Source: an uncultured Ruminococcus sp. (GTDB lineage Bacteria > Bacillota > Clostridia > Oscillospirales > Ruminococcaceae). From it: a DNA stretch of 42,489 nt. Where the stretch lies: positions 1 to 42,489 of the forward strand of contig CAMNFV010000004.1 of assembly GCA_946537515.1 (NCBI GenBank), given 5' to 3'. Under the pieces are notes generated by a model that had not been told where the DNA came from, did no database searches, and was given only the letters and a program-made list of their open reading frames with translations. The first letter of the stretch is position 1, and the number at the start of each line of letters is the position of its first letter. A program made the translations under genes and the position numbers. Positions 28,656-37,993 of this stretch are shown piece after piece.

Positions 28656-31600
28656 ATGAAGAGAAACAAAACAACACGCGCTGCCGCGTTTATCGCCGGC
28701 GCAGCCGTTTTGTTGACTGGTATCGTGCCGGGATTTCCCGCGCCGATCAGAGCCAGCGCTGCGGACTGCGTCATCGATACCGGCACCACCTACCAGACCA
28801 TTCGCGGATTCGGCGGTATCAACCATCCGGAATGGGCTGGCGACCTGACATCCAGCCAGCGCGAGACTGCGTTCGGCAACGGTGCCAATCAGCTCGGATT
28901 CACGGTGCTCCGTATTTTCGTCAATCCGGATAAGAATCAATGGAACAAGGCTGTTGCGACCGCAAAATATGCCTCAGAGCACAATGTCACGGTTTTCGCA
29001 TCGCCCTGGGAGCCGCCTTCCAATCTCGCAGAAAGCGGCAACGGCAAGGGCAAGCTGCACCTGCCCTCGAAAAACTACGGTGCATACGCAACGCACCTCA
29101 ATGACTTCGGAAACTACATGAAGCAGAACGGCGTCAATCTGTATTCGATTTCCGTGCAGAACGAACCGGATTACGCCCACGACTGGACCTACTGGTCAAC
29201 CGATGAGGCAATGAATTTCGTTGCGGATTACGGCGACAAGATCACCAGTACCAGACTGATGTCGCCGGAATCGTTCCAGTTCTCGCCGGACGGCGCATCT
29301 TGGATCAGCGGCGGCGACGGCGGCAAGCGCTTCTATAAAAAGATCATGAACAATGCCAAGGCCATGGCAAACTGCGATGTTTTCGGTACGCATTACTACG
29401 GCACGACAAGAGACTGGATGGATTATCCGGATCTGGAAAACTGCGGCAAGGAACTCTGGATGACAGAGGTCTATGTCCCGAATTCCGATGCAAATTCCTC
29501 TGATAAATTCCCGGAAGCACTTGCTGTTGCGGAGAATATCCACAACGGTATGTGCGTCAGCAACCTGAGCGCATATGTCTGGTGGTATATCCGCCGCCAG
29601 TACGGCCCGATGAATGAGAACGGCACCGTTTCCAAGCGCGGCGCGATGATGGCACAGTATTCCAAGTGGGTACGTCCGGGCGCAGTCCGCATCGGCGCGA
29701 CGGAATTCCCGGAAGGCAAAAAATATGTTGCAATGGACACCAAGAACGGCAACTGGAACAATCTCCAGACCATGGTTTCCGCGTATAAGCTCGATAATCA
29801 GCTGACGGTCGTTGCAATCAACCCGACAACGAGTGCAAAGACACAGAGCTTTACGATCAAGAGCGGCGAGAAGATCTCCGGTATGGAAGCGTATCACACC
29901 ACCGGCAGCGAGAACTTCCGCGCCACTTCCGCACCGAGCTACAACGGCAGCAGCTTCTCCGCATCGCTCCCGGCACAGTCCGTGACGACCTTCGTCATCA
30001 GCACCGGTGATCCGGAGCCGATTGAGCCCGATTCCAACGGCTATTTCTTCCACGACACCTTCGAGAGCGGTTCGGATGACTGGGTCGGCAGAGGCGGCGC
30101 ATCGGCAGATGCAGCAGGCGGCCAGTCCTATGCGGGCAGCAAGGCACTTGCAGTCTCCGGCCGCGAAAAGGCATGGAACGGCGTTCAGAAGTCCCTGAAT
30201 TCCAGAGCCTTTGAGCCCGGCAAGGAATACAGCTTCAGCATCTGTGCTTACAGCGAGACCGAGCAGAATTTGATGCTCTCGCTGCAATATACCGATGCTT
30301 CCGGCGAGACCAAATATGACCACATTGCAAACGGCGTTTCTGAAGGCGGATTCGTTCAGCTTGCAAATCCCAATTATAAGATCCCGTCCGGCGCATCCTC
30401 TCTGGTCCTTTATGTTGAGACCGAAGACGGAACCGGAAACTTCTATATTGATGAGGCGATCGGCGGCGTTGCCGGTACGGTGGTTGACGGCCCGAAGCCT
30501 TCTGCTGTCAAGTTTATCCTCGGTGATGTCAACAGCGACGGCCTGATCAGCGCAGCGGATCTGTCCCTTGCAAAGCAGGTCTGCACCGGCAAGCTGACCG
30601 GCAGCCGCGAGAAGCGTGCAGCAGACGTCGATCAGAGCGGTACCGTCGATCAGACCGATATGGAGCTGATGCGCGATTATCTGCTGACGAAGATCACCGT
30701 ATTCCCGGTCGCGGAAAAGCCTGTTCCGCAGGTTGATTTCACCGAAATGGCACAGAAATTCGGCAGCGTCAATCTCGCAAAGAGCTACAAGGCTGACAAT
30801 GAGCACAATCCGCTTATTACCCAGTATTTCGGCGCAGACCCCGGCGTTATGGAGTATGACGGCAGAGTCTACATCTATATGACAGACGACCACCTGCTCT
30901 ATGATAACGGCAAGATCACAAAAGAAACCTACAGCACGATCAACTGCCTGCGCTGCATCTCCTCTGACGATCTCGTCAACTGGACTGACCACGGCCTGAT
31001 CAATGTTGCCGGCAATAACGGCATCGCAAAATGGGCAGGCAACTCCTGGGCACCGACCGCAGCCCATAAGAAAATCAACGGCAAGGAAAAGTTCTTCCTG
31101 TATTTCGCAAACAATGCAAACGGCATCGGCGTGCTGACTTCTGACAGCCCGACCGGTCCGTGGTCCGATCCGAACGGCCGTGCAATGATCGACCGCAAGA
31201 CCACGGGCGTTACGAATGTTCCGTGGGTATTTGACCCGGCTGTGCTCGTCGATGATGACGGCAAGGGTTATCTCTATTTCGGCGGCGGTACGGATAATCT
31301 GCCGAAGGATCATCCGAAATCTGCCCGCTGCGTCGCGCTCAGCGATAACATGACCTCGATCGTCGGCACACCGGCTGTCATTGATGCGCCGTATATGTTC
31401 GAGGACAGCGGCATTCACAAGTTCAACGGCAAATACTATTACAGCTACTGCACCAACTGGAGCACCGGCGGCAACTCCTACGGCCTTACGACTGCTGCGA
31501 TCGACTACATGGTCAGCGACAGCCCGCTCGGACCGTTCACCCATAAGGGCGAGGTGTTCAAGAACATCGGCAATTTCTTCGGTACGACCGGCAATAACCA

Positions 31601-32135
31601 CCACACGATCATGAAGTTCAAGGATCAGTGGTATCTCTTCTATCACGCACAGTATCTCCAGGATCAGATGGGCCTGAAGGACTGCGGCTACAGAAGCACC
31701 CATATCGATCCGATCACCATGAATTCCGACGGCACAATGCAGCAGGTCAAGGGCACCAAGACCGGTGTTACGCAGATCAAGGCGCTCGATCCGTTCACGA
31801 CCGTCCGTGCAGCAACATTCTCGCATGAGGGCGGCATCCAGATCGCAGGCAGCGGCAATTCTACCGTAACCGCTGAAAAGGGCGACTGGTTCAAGGTGAC
31901 CGGCGTTGACTGCAAGTCCGCCTCTTCGATCACCGTCAAGGCATCCTCGCAGAGCGGCGGCATCATCAAGGTCTGCACCGGCGGCGCTTCCGGCACCCCG
32001 GTTGCATATATCGAAATTCCGTCCGGCGGCTCCATGCAGGAAGTCGTCGCACCGGTTGTCGGACTTTCCGGCAAGAGCGATCTCTGTTTCGTATTCAACA
32101 ACAATATTTCCTTTGACAGCTGGAAGCTCAGCTGA
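28656..32135 (+). CDS. Modular cellulosomal xylanase/arabinofuranosidase: GH30-CBM-dockerin-GH43-CBM
   Basis: A 1159-residue secreted enzyme with signal peptide (1-36, cut near ASA-AD). GH30 domain (about 38-455): 'TIRGFGGINHPEW', acid/base Glu170 in 'SVQNEPDY', nucleophile Glu271 in 'LWMTEVYV'. 'WWYIRRQYGPM' holds the Arg that in subfamily 8 glucuronoxylanases contacts methylglucuronic acid. A CBM22/CenC-like module spans about 465-608. A type I dockerin (about 621-683) has 'GDVNSDGLISAADLSLAKQ' and 'ADVDQSGTVDQTDMELMRD'. A GH43 five-bladed domain (about 711-1045) has 'YFGADPGVMEYDG', 'WVFDPAVLVDDDG' and 'YMFEDSGIHKFNG' supplying the acidic triad. A CBM6-like module ends the protein. It probably cleaves glucuronoarabinoxylan backbone and removes arabinose or xylose side groups on a cellulosome. 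Single-gene unit. Confidence 0.95.
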   Translation: MKRNKTTRAAAFIAGAAVLLTGIVPGFPAPIRASAADCVIDTGTTYQTIRGFGGINHPEWAGDLTSSQRETAFGNGANQLGFTVLRIFVNPDKNQWNKAVATAKYASEHNVTVFASPWEPPSNLAESGNGKGKLHLPSKNYGAYATHLNDFGNYMKQNGVNLYSISVQNEPDYAHDWTYWSTDEAMNFVADYGDKITSTRLMSPESFQFSPDGASWISGGDGGKRFYKKIMNNAKAMANCDVFGTHYYGTTRDWMDYPDLENCGKELWMTEVYVPNSDANSSDKFPEALAVAENIHNGMCVSNLSAYVWWYIRRQYGPMNENGTVSKRGAMMAQYSKWVRPGAVRIGATEFPEGKKYVAMDTKNGNWNNLQTMVSAYKLDNQLTVVAINPTTSAKTQSFTIKSGEKISGMEAYHTTGSENFRATSAPSYNGSSFSASLPAQSVTTFVISTGDPEPIEPDSNGYFFHDTFESGSDDWVGRGGASADAAGGQSYAGSKALAVSGREKAWNGVQKSLNSRAFEPGKEYSFSICAYSETEQNLMLSLQYTDASGETKYDHIANGVSEGGFVQLANPNYKIPSGASSLVLYVETEDGTGNFYIDEAIGGVAGTVVDGPKPSAVKFILGDVNSDGLISAADLSLAKQVCTGKLTGSREKRAADVDQSGTVDQTDMELMRDYLLTKITVFPVAEKPVPQVDFTEMAQKFGSVNLAKSYKADNEHNPLITQYFGADPGVMEYDGRVYIYMTDDHLLYDNGKITKETYSTINCLRCISSDDLVNWTDHGLINVAGNNGIAKWAGNSWAPTAAHKKINGKEKFFLYFANNANGIGVLTSDSPTGPWSDPNGRAMIDRKTTGVTNVPWVFDPAVLVDDDGKGYLYFGGGTDNLPKDHPKSARCVALSDNMTSIVGTPAVIDAPYMFEDSGIHKFNGKYYYSYCTNWSTGGNSYGLTTAAIDYMVSDSPLGPFTHKGEVFKNIGNFFGTTGNNHHTIMKFKDQWYLFYHAQYLQDQMGLKDCGYRSTHIDPITMNSDGTMQQVKGTKTGVTQIKALDPFTTVRAATFSHEGGIQIAGSGNSTVTAEKGDWFKVTGVDCKSASSITVKASSQSGGIIKVCTGGASGTPVAYIEIPSGGSMQEVVAPVVGLSGKSDLCFVFNNNISFDSWKLS

Positions 32136-32154
32136 TTACAAATCAAAAATGAAA

Positions 32155-32199
32155 GCGCCTGCGGCATTCCTCCCCTTCGGAGTGCCGCAGGCGTTCTTT
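32155..32199 (+). terminator. Intrinsic terminator after the xylanolytic enzyme
   Basis: CGCCTGCGGCA pairs with TGCCGCAGGCG, with an inner CTCC/GGAG helix, followed by TTCTTTGTTT. Confidence 0.88.
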
Positions 32200-32330
32200 G
32201 TTTGCAGGAGCGGCTGCAATGCGCCACCCGGAGATTATCTATAAAAATTTGGAAAAGATCAGATAAAAAGTTGATTTTTGAGGTTTATACTAAAGTCACA
32301 ATCAAAATACTCCTGAAATGAGGTGCTGAT

Positions 32331-33227
32331 ATGGACAAAAGAATCACAATCCAGAATATGAACAAGTTTTACGGAAAAAAGCAGGCGCTTTTCGATATCA
32401 ATCTGACCATTGAACAGGGCATGTTCGGCCTGCTCGGCAGAAACGGCGCAGGCAAGACCACGCTCATGAAGACGATTGCTGCGCTGCACAAGAAAAAAAG
32501 CGGAGAAGTGACCGTCTGCGGCGTGCCGGTTGAGAAAGCAAAGAAAATCCGCGCCATGACCGGATATCTTCCGCAGGATTTTTCAATGTATCCGAATATG
32601 CGGACGGATGAAGCGCTGGATTATCTCGGTGCGCTGTCCGGTATTCCTGCGCAGGAGCGCAAAAAGCGCGTGGATTTGCTCCTCGAAAAGGTCAATCTCA
32701 CCGAGCATCGCCGCAAAAAGGTCAAGGAGCTTTCGGGCGGCATGAAGCGGCGCCTCGGCATTGCGCAGGCGCTGATTCATAATCCCGAGGTCATTATCGT
32801 TGACGAGCCGACAGCCGGGCTTGATCCCGAGGAACGCATCCGGTTCCGGAATCTGCTCTGTGAGATTGCAGAGGACCGGATCGTGATCCTCTCGACGCAT
32901 ATCGTCGGGGATATCGAATCCACCTGTGAAAAGATTGCGGTCATGGACGAGGGCAGAATTCTCTGGAAAGGAACCGTCAGAGAACTGATTCAGAATGCAT
33001 CCGGGCATATCTATACGGCCAATATCGAAAAGCAGTATATGGCACAGATCAAGAAAGAATATATCGTCACCGGCATGGTCGCGCAGGCGGATTATATCAC
33101 GGTCAGACTGGTCTCGGATGCGGAACCCGATCTGCCGAATGCAGTTCTGACAGAGCCGGATCTTGAGGGCGCATATATGTACTGTCTCCATGCAAACGGA
33201 TGCAAGGTGAAAGGCGGTGAGGAATAA
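32331..33227 (+). CDS. ABC transporter ATP-binding protein
   Basis: A 298-residue ATPase. Walker A 'GRNGAGKTT', Q-loop 'YLPQDF', signature 'LSGGMKRR', Walker B 'VIIVDEP' and H-loop 'STHIV' are all intact. The C-terminal ~80 residues are a DrrA/CcmA-type extension. It overlaps the first permease by one base and energises it. It lies 104 bases after the TATACT-like sequence at 32286, but no good -35 is seen. Context with a two-component system suggests drug, peptide or envelope-stress export; the substrate is unknown. Confidence 0.93.
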   Translation: MDKRITIQNMNKFYGKKQALFDINLTIEQGMFGLLGRNGAGKTTLMKTIAALHKKKSGEVTVCGVPVEKAKKIRAMTGYLPQDFSMYPNMRTDEALDYLGALSGIPAQERKKRVDLLLEKVNLTEHRRKKVKELSGGMKRRLGIAQALIHNPEVIIVDEPTAGLDPEERIRFRNLLCEIAEDRIVILSTHIVGDIESTCEKIAVMDEGRILWKGTVRELIQNASGHIYTANIEKQYMAQIKKEYIVTGMVAQADYITVRLVSDAEPDLPNAVLTEPDLEGAYMYCLHANGCKVKGGEE

Positions 33228-34462
33228 TGCTGTTCGGACTTGAATGCAGAAAGATTTTCCGCTCCGCGGCCTTCTGGATCTACTGCGTGCTTTCTGTGGT
33301 GTTCTTTGCAACAAATTATATCGGCAGCTACGGCGGCCCTCTTTATGACGGCGTGGAGGGCTACAAGATGACTGAGGATCATGACCTGGTGATGTCCGGT
33401 GCAACCAATGTGCTGTTTGGTGAATATGCTTCAAACAAGTATGTCTGCTATCCGTTCGGCTTTTATAAGGCCGTTCATTTGAAGGAAAGCGATCAGAAAA
33501 GAATCGCGGACTATCTCATGGAGATCACCGGAACGGATGAAAAAGGCTTTGAGGGACTGCTCGGTCAGGGAACAGAATGCCACGTCATGGCAGGCTTTCA
33601 GGAGCAGCTTGAATATATGTATGAGGATATGCCGGTTGCAGAGGGCTTTTCGTATGACAGATTCACAGAGATCATGACGGATGTGGACAATCTGCTCGGC
33701 GGCGGCTCGGAATATGATCCGGAAAAGCTTCTGTATTATTATGGGCAGGTTCCCATGACAGAGGAAGAATGTCAGGCGGAGCATGAAGCTTTCATCAAGG
33801 ATGACCGGATCACAGGCGGCTTTGCAAGACTGTTCTCTGATTATGCAGGCATTGACCTTGCGATTCTCCCGGTATTTCCGGCTGCATTCCTGACTGCCGC
33901 TGACAGAAAGCGCAGAATGCATGAGCTGGTATACACAAGAAATGTCTCGTCGTGCAAACTCGTTTTCACAAGATATGCAGCGCTTGTCTTTACGATGTTT
34001 ATTCCTGTATTTTTTGAGATGATTGCCGCACTGATTCAGGCGATGATTCAATATAAGGGACAGGATCTTGATATGGGAATCATGTTCACGCTGCCGACCT
34101 TCTGGCTGCTGCCGATTCTGATGTGTACAACGGCTGCCGGGGTGCTCATTACAGAGATTTTCTCCGCGGTTACGGCGATTTTTGCACAGGTCGTGATCTG
34201 GTTCCTGACCGTGATGATGAGCAGCAATATGCTGGTCGGACAAATCGGGAAATTCACGCTGGTCTGCCGCCATAATTCCGCAGGCGAAAGAGCAGCATTT
34301 CTGGCGGCACAGGACAATTTCATTTTCAGCCGCTTTTTCTGGGCAGCGGTTTCGCTCGTGATCATCGCTGCGGCGGCTGCTGTATATGAAGCGAAGAGAG
34401 AGGGTAGATTCAATGGATTCAAGCTGTTTGGTGAGGGTGGTCTCCTCAGACGTCAGGCATAA
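33227..34462 (+). CDS. ABC-2 type permease, large subunit
   Basis: A 411-residue membrane protein. It has one N-terminal membrane segment (residues about 13-30), a large extracytoplasmic domain (about 35-215) rich in acidic and aromatic residues, and five segments in the C-terminal half, for example 'YAALVFTMFIPVFFEMIAALIQAMI'. This topology is that of ABC-2 exporters with an outer domain between the first two helices. The ATG abuts the end of the ATPase gene (TAATG), and the 3' end overlaps the second permease by 50 bases, so translation is coupled. Confidence 0.85.
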   Translation: MLFGLECRKIFRSAAFWIYCVLSVVFFATNYIGSYGGPLYDGVEGYKMTEDHDLVMSGATNVLFGEYASNKYVCYPFGFYKAVHLKESDQKRIADYLMEITGTDEKGFEGLLGQGTECHVMAGFQEQLEYMYEDMPVAEGFSYDRFTEIMTDVDNLLGGGSEYDPEKLLYYYGQVPMTEEECQAEHEAFIKDDRITGGFARLFSDYAGIDLAILPVFPAAFLTAADRKRRMHELVYTRNVSSCKLVFTRYAALVFTMFIPVFFEMIAALIQAMIQYKGQDLDMGIMFTLPTFWLLPILMCTTAAGVLITEIFSAVTAIFAQVVIWFLTVMMSSNMLVGQIGKFTLVCRHNSAGERAAFLAAQDNFIFSRFFWAAVSLVIIAAAAAVYEAKREGRFNGFKLFGEGGLLRRQA

Positions 34463-35042
34463 TTTCCTGCTGTATGATCTTGCGGCTGCGGCAGTTCTGC
34501 TGCTGACGCCGGTCCTGTTCGGGCTTGCAGAGCTGAACAGCCGCATGGCGGCACTGCCGCTTGAGCTCATGCCGCCGCTCATGGGCATGATTCTCATGAC
34601 GCCGCTCTTCTCACCGGAGCAGAATGAGGGCATACTGGAAACCGTACGCGCAAAAAAAATGAGCCGCCATATCGTGACCTTGCTGCGGCTGATCTGTGCG
34701 CTTGTGCTGCTGGCCGGATTCATCGGCATACTCGGCAGCTATATGAGATTGAATGATTGTGAGGTGACTGTGAAGATGTGTGCAGGCGCATTTGCGGGCG
34801 CTGCTGCGCTGGGGGCGCTCGGCTTCTTTGCCGCGGGGGTGTCGGATAATATCGTGATCGGCTATATGGTTTCTGTGACGTATTATATCACGAGCCTCTT
34901 TCTGAAAAAAGAACTCGGAAAATTTTGCCTGCTGTCTATGAGCTGCGGGATCAAGGGCAGCAAGCCGCTGCTTGCGGTCACGGCGGCGGTGCTGATTGCT
35001 GCTGCGATGATCTTCCGCAGAATATGCAAAAATGAACGATAA
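34413..35042 (+). CDS. ABC-2 type permease, small subunit
   Basis: A 209-residue membrane protein with about six hydrophobic segments and no large soluble domain. The track start is 34386; ATG 34413 has AGAGAGGG upstream and fits a short cytoplasmic N terminus, but 34386 remains possible. It overlaps the preceding permease gene by 50 bases. The pair would form the membrane channel of the exporter with the ATPase encoded first. Charged C terminus 'RRICKNER'. Confidence 0.8.
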   Translation: MDSSCLVRVVSSDVRHNFLLYDLAAAAVLLLTPVLFGLAELNSRMAALPLELMPPLMGMILMTPLFSPEQNEGILETVRAKKMSRHIVTLLRLICALVLLAGFIGILGSYMRLNDCEVTVKMCAGAFAGAAALGALGFFAAGVSDNIVIGYMVSVTYYITSLFLKKELGKFCLLSMSCGIKGSKPLLAVTAAVLIAAAMIFRRICKNER

Positions 35043-35044
35043 GA

Positions 35045-35073
35045 TTGACATACCGGCCGGAACATAGTATAAT
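35045..35073 (+). promoter_or_regulatory. Sigma-A promoter of the two-component genes
   Basis: TTGACA, 17-base spacer, TATAAT, directly after the permease stop and 21 bases before the GTG start of the response regulator. It allows the sensor pair to be made separately from the transporter. Confidence 0.82.
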
Positions 35074-35094
35074 GACTGCATAGGAAGTGATGTT

Positions 35095-35766
35095 GTGTAT
35101 AAGATACTTGTTGCTGATGATGAAAAGGATGTTGTCAGCCTGCTCAGGGATTATCTTGAACTTCAGGGCTACTGTGTATATTCAGCGTATAACGGTGCGC
35201 AGGCGATCGAGGCTGCATCCAATCAGCCCGACCTGATTCTCCTTGATGTGAATATGCCGGAAGCGGACGGATTTGAGGTCTGCGAACGGCTGCGCGACCA
35301 TATCAGCTGCCCGATCCTGTTCCTGACCGCCCGTGTGGAAGATGCGGACAAAATCAGGGGCTTTGCGGCAGGCGGAGATGATTACATCATCAAGCCGTTT
35401 TCGCTGGAGGAACTCGGTGCACGGATCGCCGCGCATATCCGCCGCGACCACCGCACATCCGCAGCGGCGAATACCAGATTCTTCGGCAATATTGTGATCA
35501 ATTATACAGCGAAGACTGTTTCCGCCGGGGATACGGTTCTTGATCTGACCAAAAAGGAATACGGCATCATAGAGCTCCTTTCGCTGAATACCGGGCAGAT
35601 CTTCGATAAGGAACGCATATACGAAAAAATATGGGGCTATGATGCAGAGGGCGATAGCACTGTTATTGCGGAGCATATCCGGCGACTGCGCGCAAAGCTT
35701 GCAAAGCACGGCGAGGAGCAGCATATTACGACAGTATGGGGCATGGGCTATAAATGGATCAAGTAA
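35095..35766 (+). CDS. OmpR/PhoB-type response regulator
   Basis: A 223-residue regulator with a GTG start after AGGAAG. The receiver domain has the acidic pocket 'VADDEKD', phospho-acceptor Asp51 in 'LILLDVNMPEADG', Thr in 'LFLTARV' and Lys in 'YIIKPFSLEEL'. The winged-helix DNA-binding domain (about 130-223) includes 'LDLTKKEYGIIELLSLN' and 'HIRRLRAKL...ITTVWGMGYKW'. It overlaps the kinase gene by 13 bases. It probably controls the upstream ABC exporter genes. Confidence 0.95.
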   Translation: MYKILVADDEKDVVSLLRDYLELQGYCVYSAYNGAQAIEAASNQPDLILLDVNMPEADGFEVCERLRDHISCPILFLTARVEDADKIRGFAAGGDDYIIKPFSLEELGARIAAHIRRDHRTSAAANTRFFGNIVINYTAKTVSAGDTVLDLTKKEYGIIELLSLNTGQIFDKERIYEKIWGYDAEGDSTVIAEHIRRLRAKLAKHGEEQHITTVWGMGYKWIK

Positions 35767-36890
35767 AAAAGAAGACGCTGCCTGCGGCGCTGCTGCGGTA
35801 TCTCATTCCCGCGCTTGCGGTCTGTACAGCCGGGAATCTCCTGATCGAACTGGCATTCACGTATCTCCGGATATGGTATACATCGCTGTATGTGTACTTT
35901 CCGCCGGACGGTGCGGTCGGCGCATTCTCCGGAGGCGGCTGGGTATATCCGTTCCTGCGGTTCGGCAATATCGTTCTGATCCCGCTGTGGTCAACGCTGT
36001 GCTTCTGGACAGCTGTGCAGATCTACAGCCGCAGAGAGATCGAAGAGCCCGTCCGGATCCTGACAGAGGCATCTGACAAGATCCTCAATGACGATCTGGA
36101 TTTCAAAGTCGAGAGCAAGACGGAGAATGAGCTCGGCGGACTCTGTGATTCCTTTGAGAATATGCGGCGCAATCTCTATGACAGCAATTACAGTCTCTGG
36201 AAGGCGCTTGAAGAACGCAAGCGGCTGAACGCCGCCTTCTCGCATGATCTCCGCACACCGATCACGGTGCTGAACGGCTATATGGAGCTGATGCAGCAAT
36301 GCGGCGGGAATCTCAGCCCCGAAAAGCGGGAGGAAATTCTGGCGAAAATGGCGGGGCAGATCGACAGGCTGAAAAATTACACCGAGAAAATGAGCAGCGT
36401 TCATAAACTGGAGGATATCATCCCGGATGTCAGGAAAGTGACCTTCGGGCATATCTGCGAACAGATCAGCGAGAACGGCGGACTGCTCTGCGGTGCGGAT
36501 ATCTTCCGCTTTACATGTGAAGGCGATCCGGAACAGGTGATTCAGACCGATCCGGAGCTCCTGACGGAGATCTTCCTGAATCTTGCCGCAAACGCGCAGC
36601 ATTATACCAATACCTGCGTCAGATGCAGGGCTGCGGCAGACCGGGAAAAGCTCCGGCTTACAGTCTCCGATGACGGCAGCGGCTTTTCGGAGGAAGCGAT
36701 CCGGAAGGCCTGGAAGCCCTTTTACCGCGATGAGAATGAAGAGGACAGAAATCATTTCGGCCTCGGCCTCTATATCTGCTGGCTGCTGAGCCGGAAGCTC
36801 GGCGGCGGCATCACGATTGAAAACGGCCCGGAAGGCGGCGGAATGGTGACTGCGGAGATCGTTTCGCAGATGAATCCCGGCAGCCTCTGA
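35754..36890 (+). CDS. Sensor histidine kinase with HAMP domain
   Basis: A 378-residue kinase with two membrane segments (about 12-38 and 68-92) flanking a short outer loop. A HAMP-like linker follows, then the HisKA domain with His164 in 'AAFSHDLRTPITVLNGY'. The HATPase domain (about 255-375) has the N box 'EIFLNLAANAQHYT', the G1 box 'VSDDGSGFS' and 'NHFGLGLYICWLL'. Partner of the preceding response regulator, with overlapping genes. The 31-residue outer loop 'YVYFPPDGAVGAFSGGGWV' is the only visible sensory surface. Confidence 0.93.
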   Translation: MDQVKKKTLPAALLRYLIPALAVCTAGNLLIELAFTYLRIWYTSLYVYFPPDGAVGAFSGGGWVYPFLRFGNIVLIPLWSTLCFWTAVQIYSRREIEEPVRILTEASDKILNDDLDFKVESKTENELGGLCDSFENMRRNLYDSNYSLWKALEERKRLNAAFSHDLRTPITVLNGYMELMQQCGGNLSPEKREEILAKMAGQIDRLKNYTEKMSSVHKLEDIIPDVRKVTFGHICEQISENGGLLCGADIFRFTCEGDPEQVIQTDPELLTEIFLNLAANAQHYTNTCVRCRAAADREKLRLTVSDDGSGFSEEAIRKAWKPFYRDENEEDRNHFGLGLYICWLLSRKLGGGITIENGPEGGGMVTAEIVSQMNPGSL

Positions 36891-36910
36891 TTTGCCGGAT
36901 ACAGATAAAT

Positions 36911-36954
36911 ACCCCGAAGTGACTGCGTTGATTGCATTCGCTTCGGGGTTTTCT
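36911..36954. terminator. Bidirectional terminator between the two convergent modules
   Basis: ACCCCGAAG and CTTCGGGGT pair around a 21-base loop, followed by TTTTCTTT on the plus strand and TATTTAT on the minus strand. Confidence 0.75.
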
Positions 36955-37003
36955 TTGAATCTTTGAGACTGCGCAATGGCTCCGGCTATTTGTGCGGCCT
37001 GGA

Positions 37004-37993
37004 TCATACGACATTCTGATAGAAACGGATTTCAAAGACTGCGCCGTGCGGTTCCCGGTTGGATGCCCGCAGCTTGCCGTCCTGCGCGGAGATCACCTTT
37101 CTGGCAAAGGCGAGCCCGATGCCGAAGCCGTTTTTGGTATATTCCGAGGCGCGGTGAAAGCGCTCAAAAATATGCGGCAGTTCAGCTTCCGGAATGCCCT
37201 CGCCGGTATCGGCAATGGTGATTTCCGTGGCAATGTTGCTCGCTTTGGAAGTCAGCGTGACCGTGCCGCCGGAAGGCGTATGCTCAATGGCATTTTTCAG
37301 CAGATTCACAATCGCTTCCGAGGTATAATGCATATCGCCGCGGAAGCAGGGTTCGCCTTCAATTTCCGTTACGATCTGAACGCCCTTGAGCTCCGCCGTG
37401 ACAGACACAGTATCCGCGGAGCGCTTCAGCAGTTCCCGGCAGGAGACCGGTTCGTGTTCAAATTTCGCAGCATCCGCTTCGATCCGCGAGAGACTCAGCA
37501 TGGTCTCGATCAGCCATTTCATGCGTTCCAGGAGCGCATAAAGATCGCTGAGATACTCCATGCGGCTCTGATCTGTGAGCTCCGGTGCGCGCATCAGTCC
37601 GAGGATCATCATGACAGATGTCAGCGGCGTGCGGATCTGGTGGGAGATATCCTCCAGCGCTTCCTTCGCAAACTGTTTTTCATGCAGCAGGGCGGCATTC
37701 TGCTCCCGCAGGCGAATCGTCATCTTGTGAATCTCCGCGGAGAGGACACTTAGCTCACCTTCCTGATACTCATTGAATGTGATCTGTTCGCTGCTGTGCA
37801 GGATACGGTCAATATCATCACAGAGCCGGAGAACTGTTTTGCGCCGCCGGGCGAAAATGATTTCATAGAGCACAAGAATCCCCGCCGAAAAGACAGCGAC
37901 GACACAGGCAGAGGGCAGACTGAACAGCGCACAGATTGCCGCTGCCGCAGCCGTCAGCAGGAAATGGATGAGCCGTCTTGTTCTGTCTCTCAT
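37004..37993 (-). CDS. Sensor histidine kinase with very short sensor region
   Basis: A 329-residue kinase with two adjacent N-terminal membrane segments (about 8-26 and 28-46) and almost no outer loop, as in intramembrane-sensing kinases linked to ABC transporters. His118 lies in 'LEDISHQIRTPLTSVMMI', typical of the VncS/BceS-like group. The ATPase domain has 'AIVNLLKNAIEHTPSGG', 'IADTGEGIPEAELPHIFERFHRASEYTKNGFGIGLAFARKV'. It overlaps the response regulator gene by 4 bases. The ABC permease upstream is the likely true sensor, by analogy with Bce/Vex-type systems. Confidence 0.93.
   Translation of the reverse strand: MRDRTRRLIHFLLTAAAAAICALFSLPSACVVAVFSAGILVLYEIIFARRRKTVLRLCDDIDRILHSSEQITFNEYQEGELSVLSAEIHKMTIRLREQNAALLHEKQFAKEALEDISHQIRTPLTSVMMILGLMRAPELTDQSRMEYLSDLYALLERMKWLIETMLSLSRIEADAAKFEHEPVSCRELLKRSADTVSVTAELKGVQIVTEIEGEPCFRGDMHYTSEAIVNLLKNAIEHTPSGGTVTLTSKASNIATEITIADTGEGIPEAELPHIFERFHRASEYTKNGFGIGLAFARKVISAQDGKLRASNREPHGAVFEIRFYQNVV

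Noticed and set aside
29196-31826. 876-codon ORF opposite the GH30-GH43 gene
   Set aside because: Shadow of a strongly supported modular enzyme; repetitive composition and no recognisable domain or start signal.
32263-32291. Promoter for the plus-strand ABC transporter operon
   Set aside because: A TATACT is present at 32286-32291, but the sequence 17 bases upstream (ATAAAA) is a poor -35 element.
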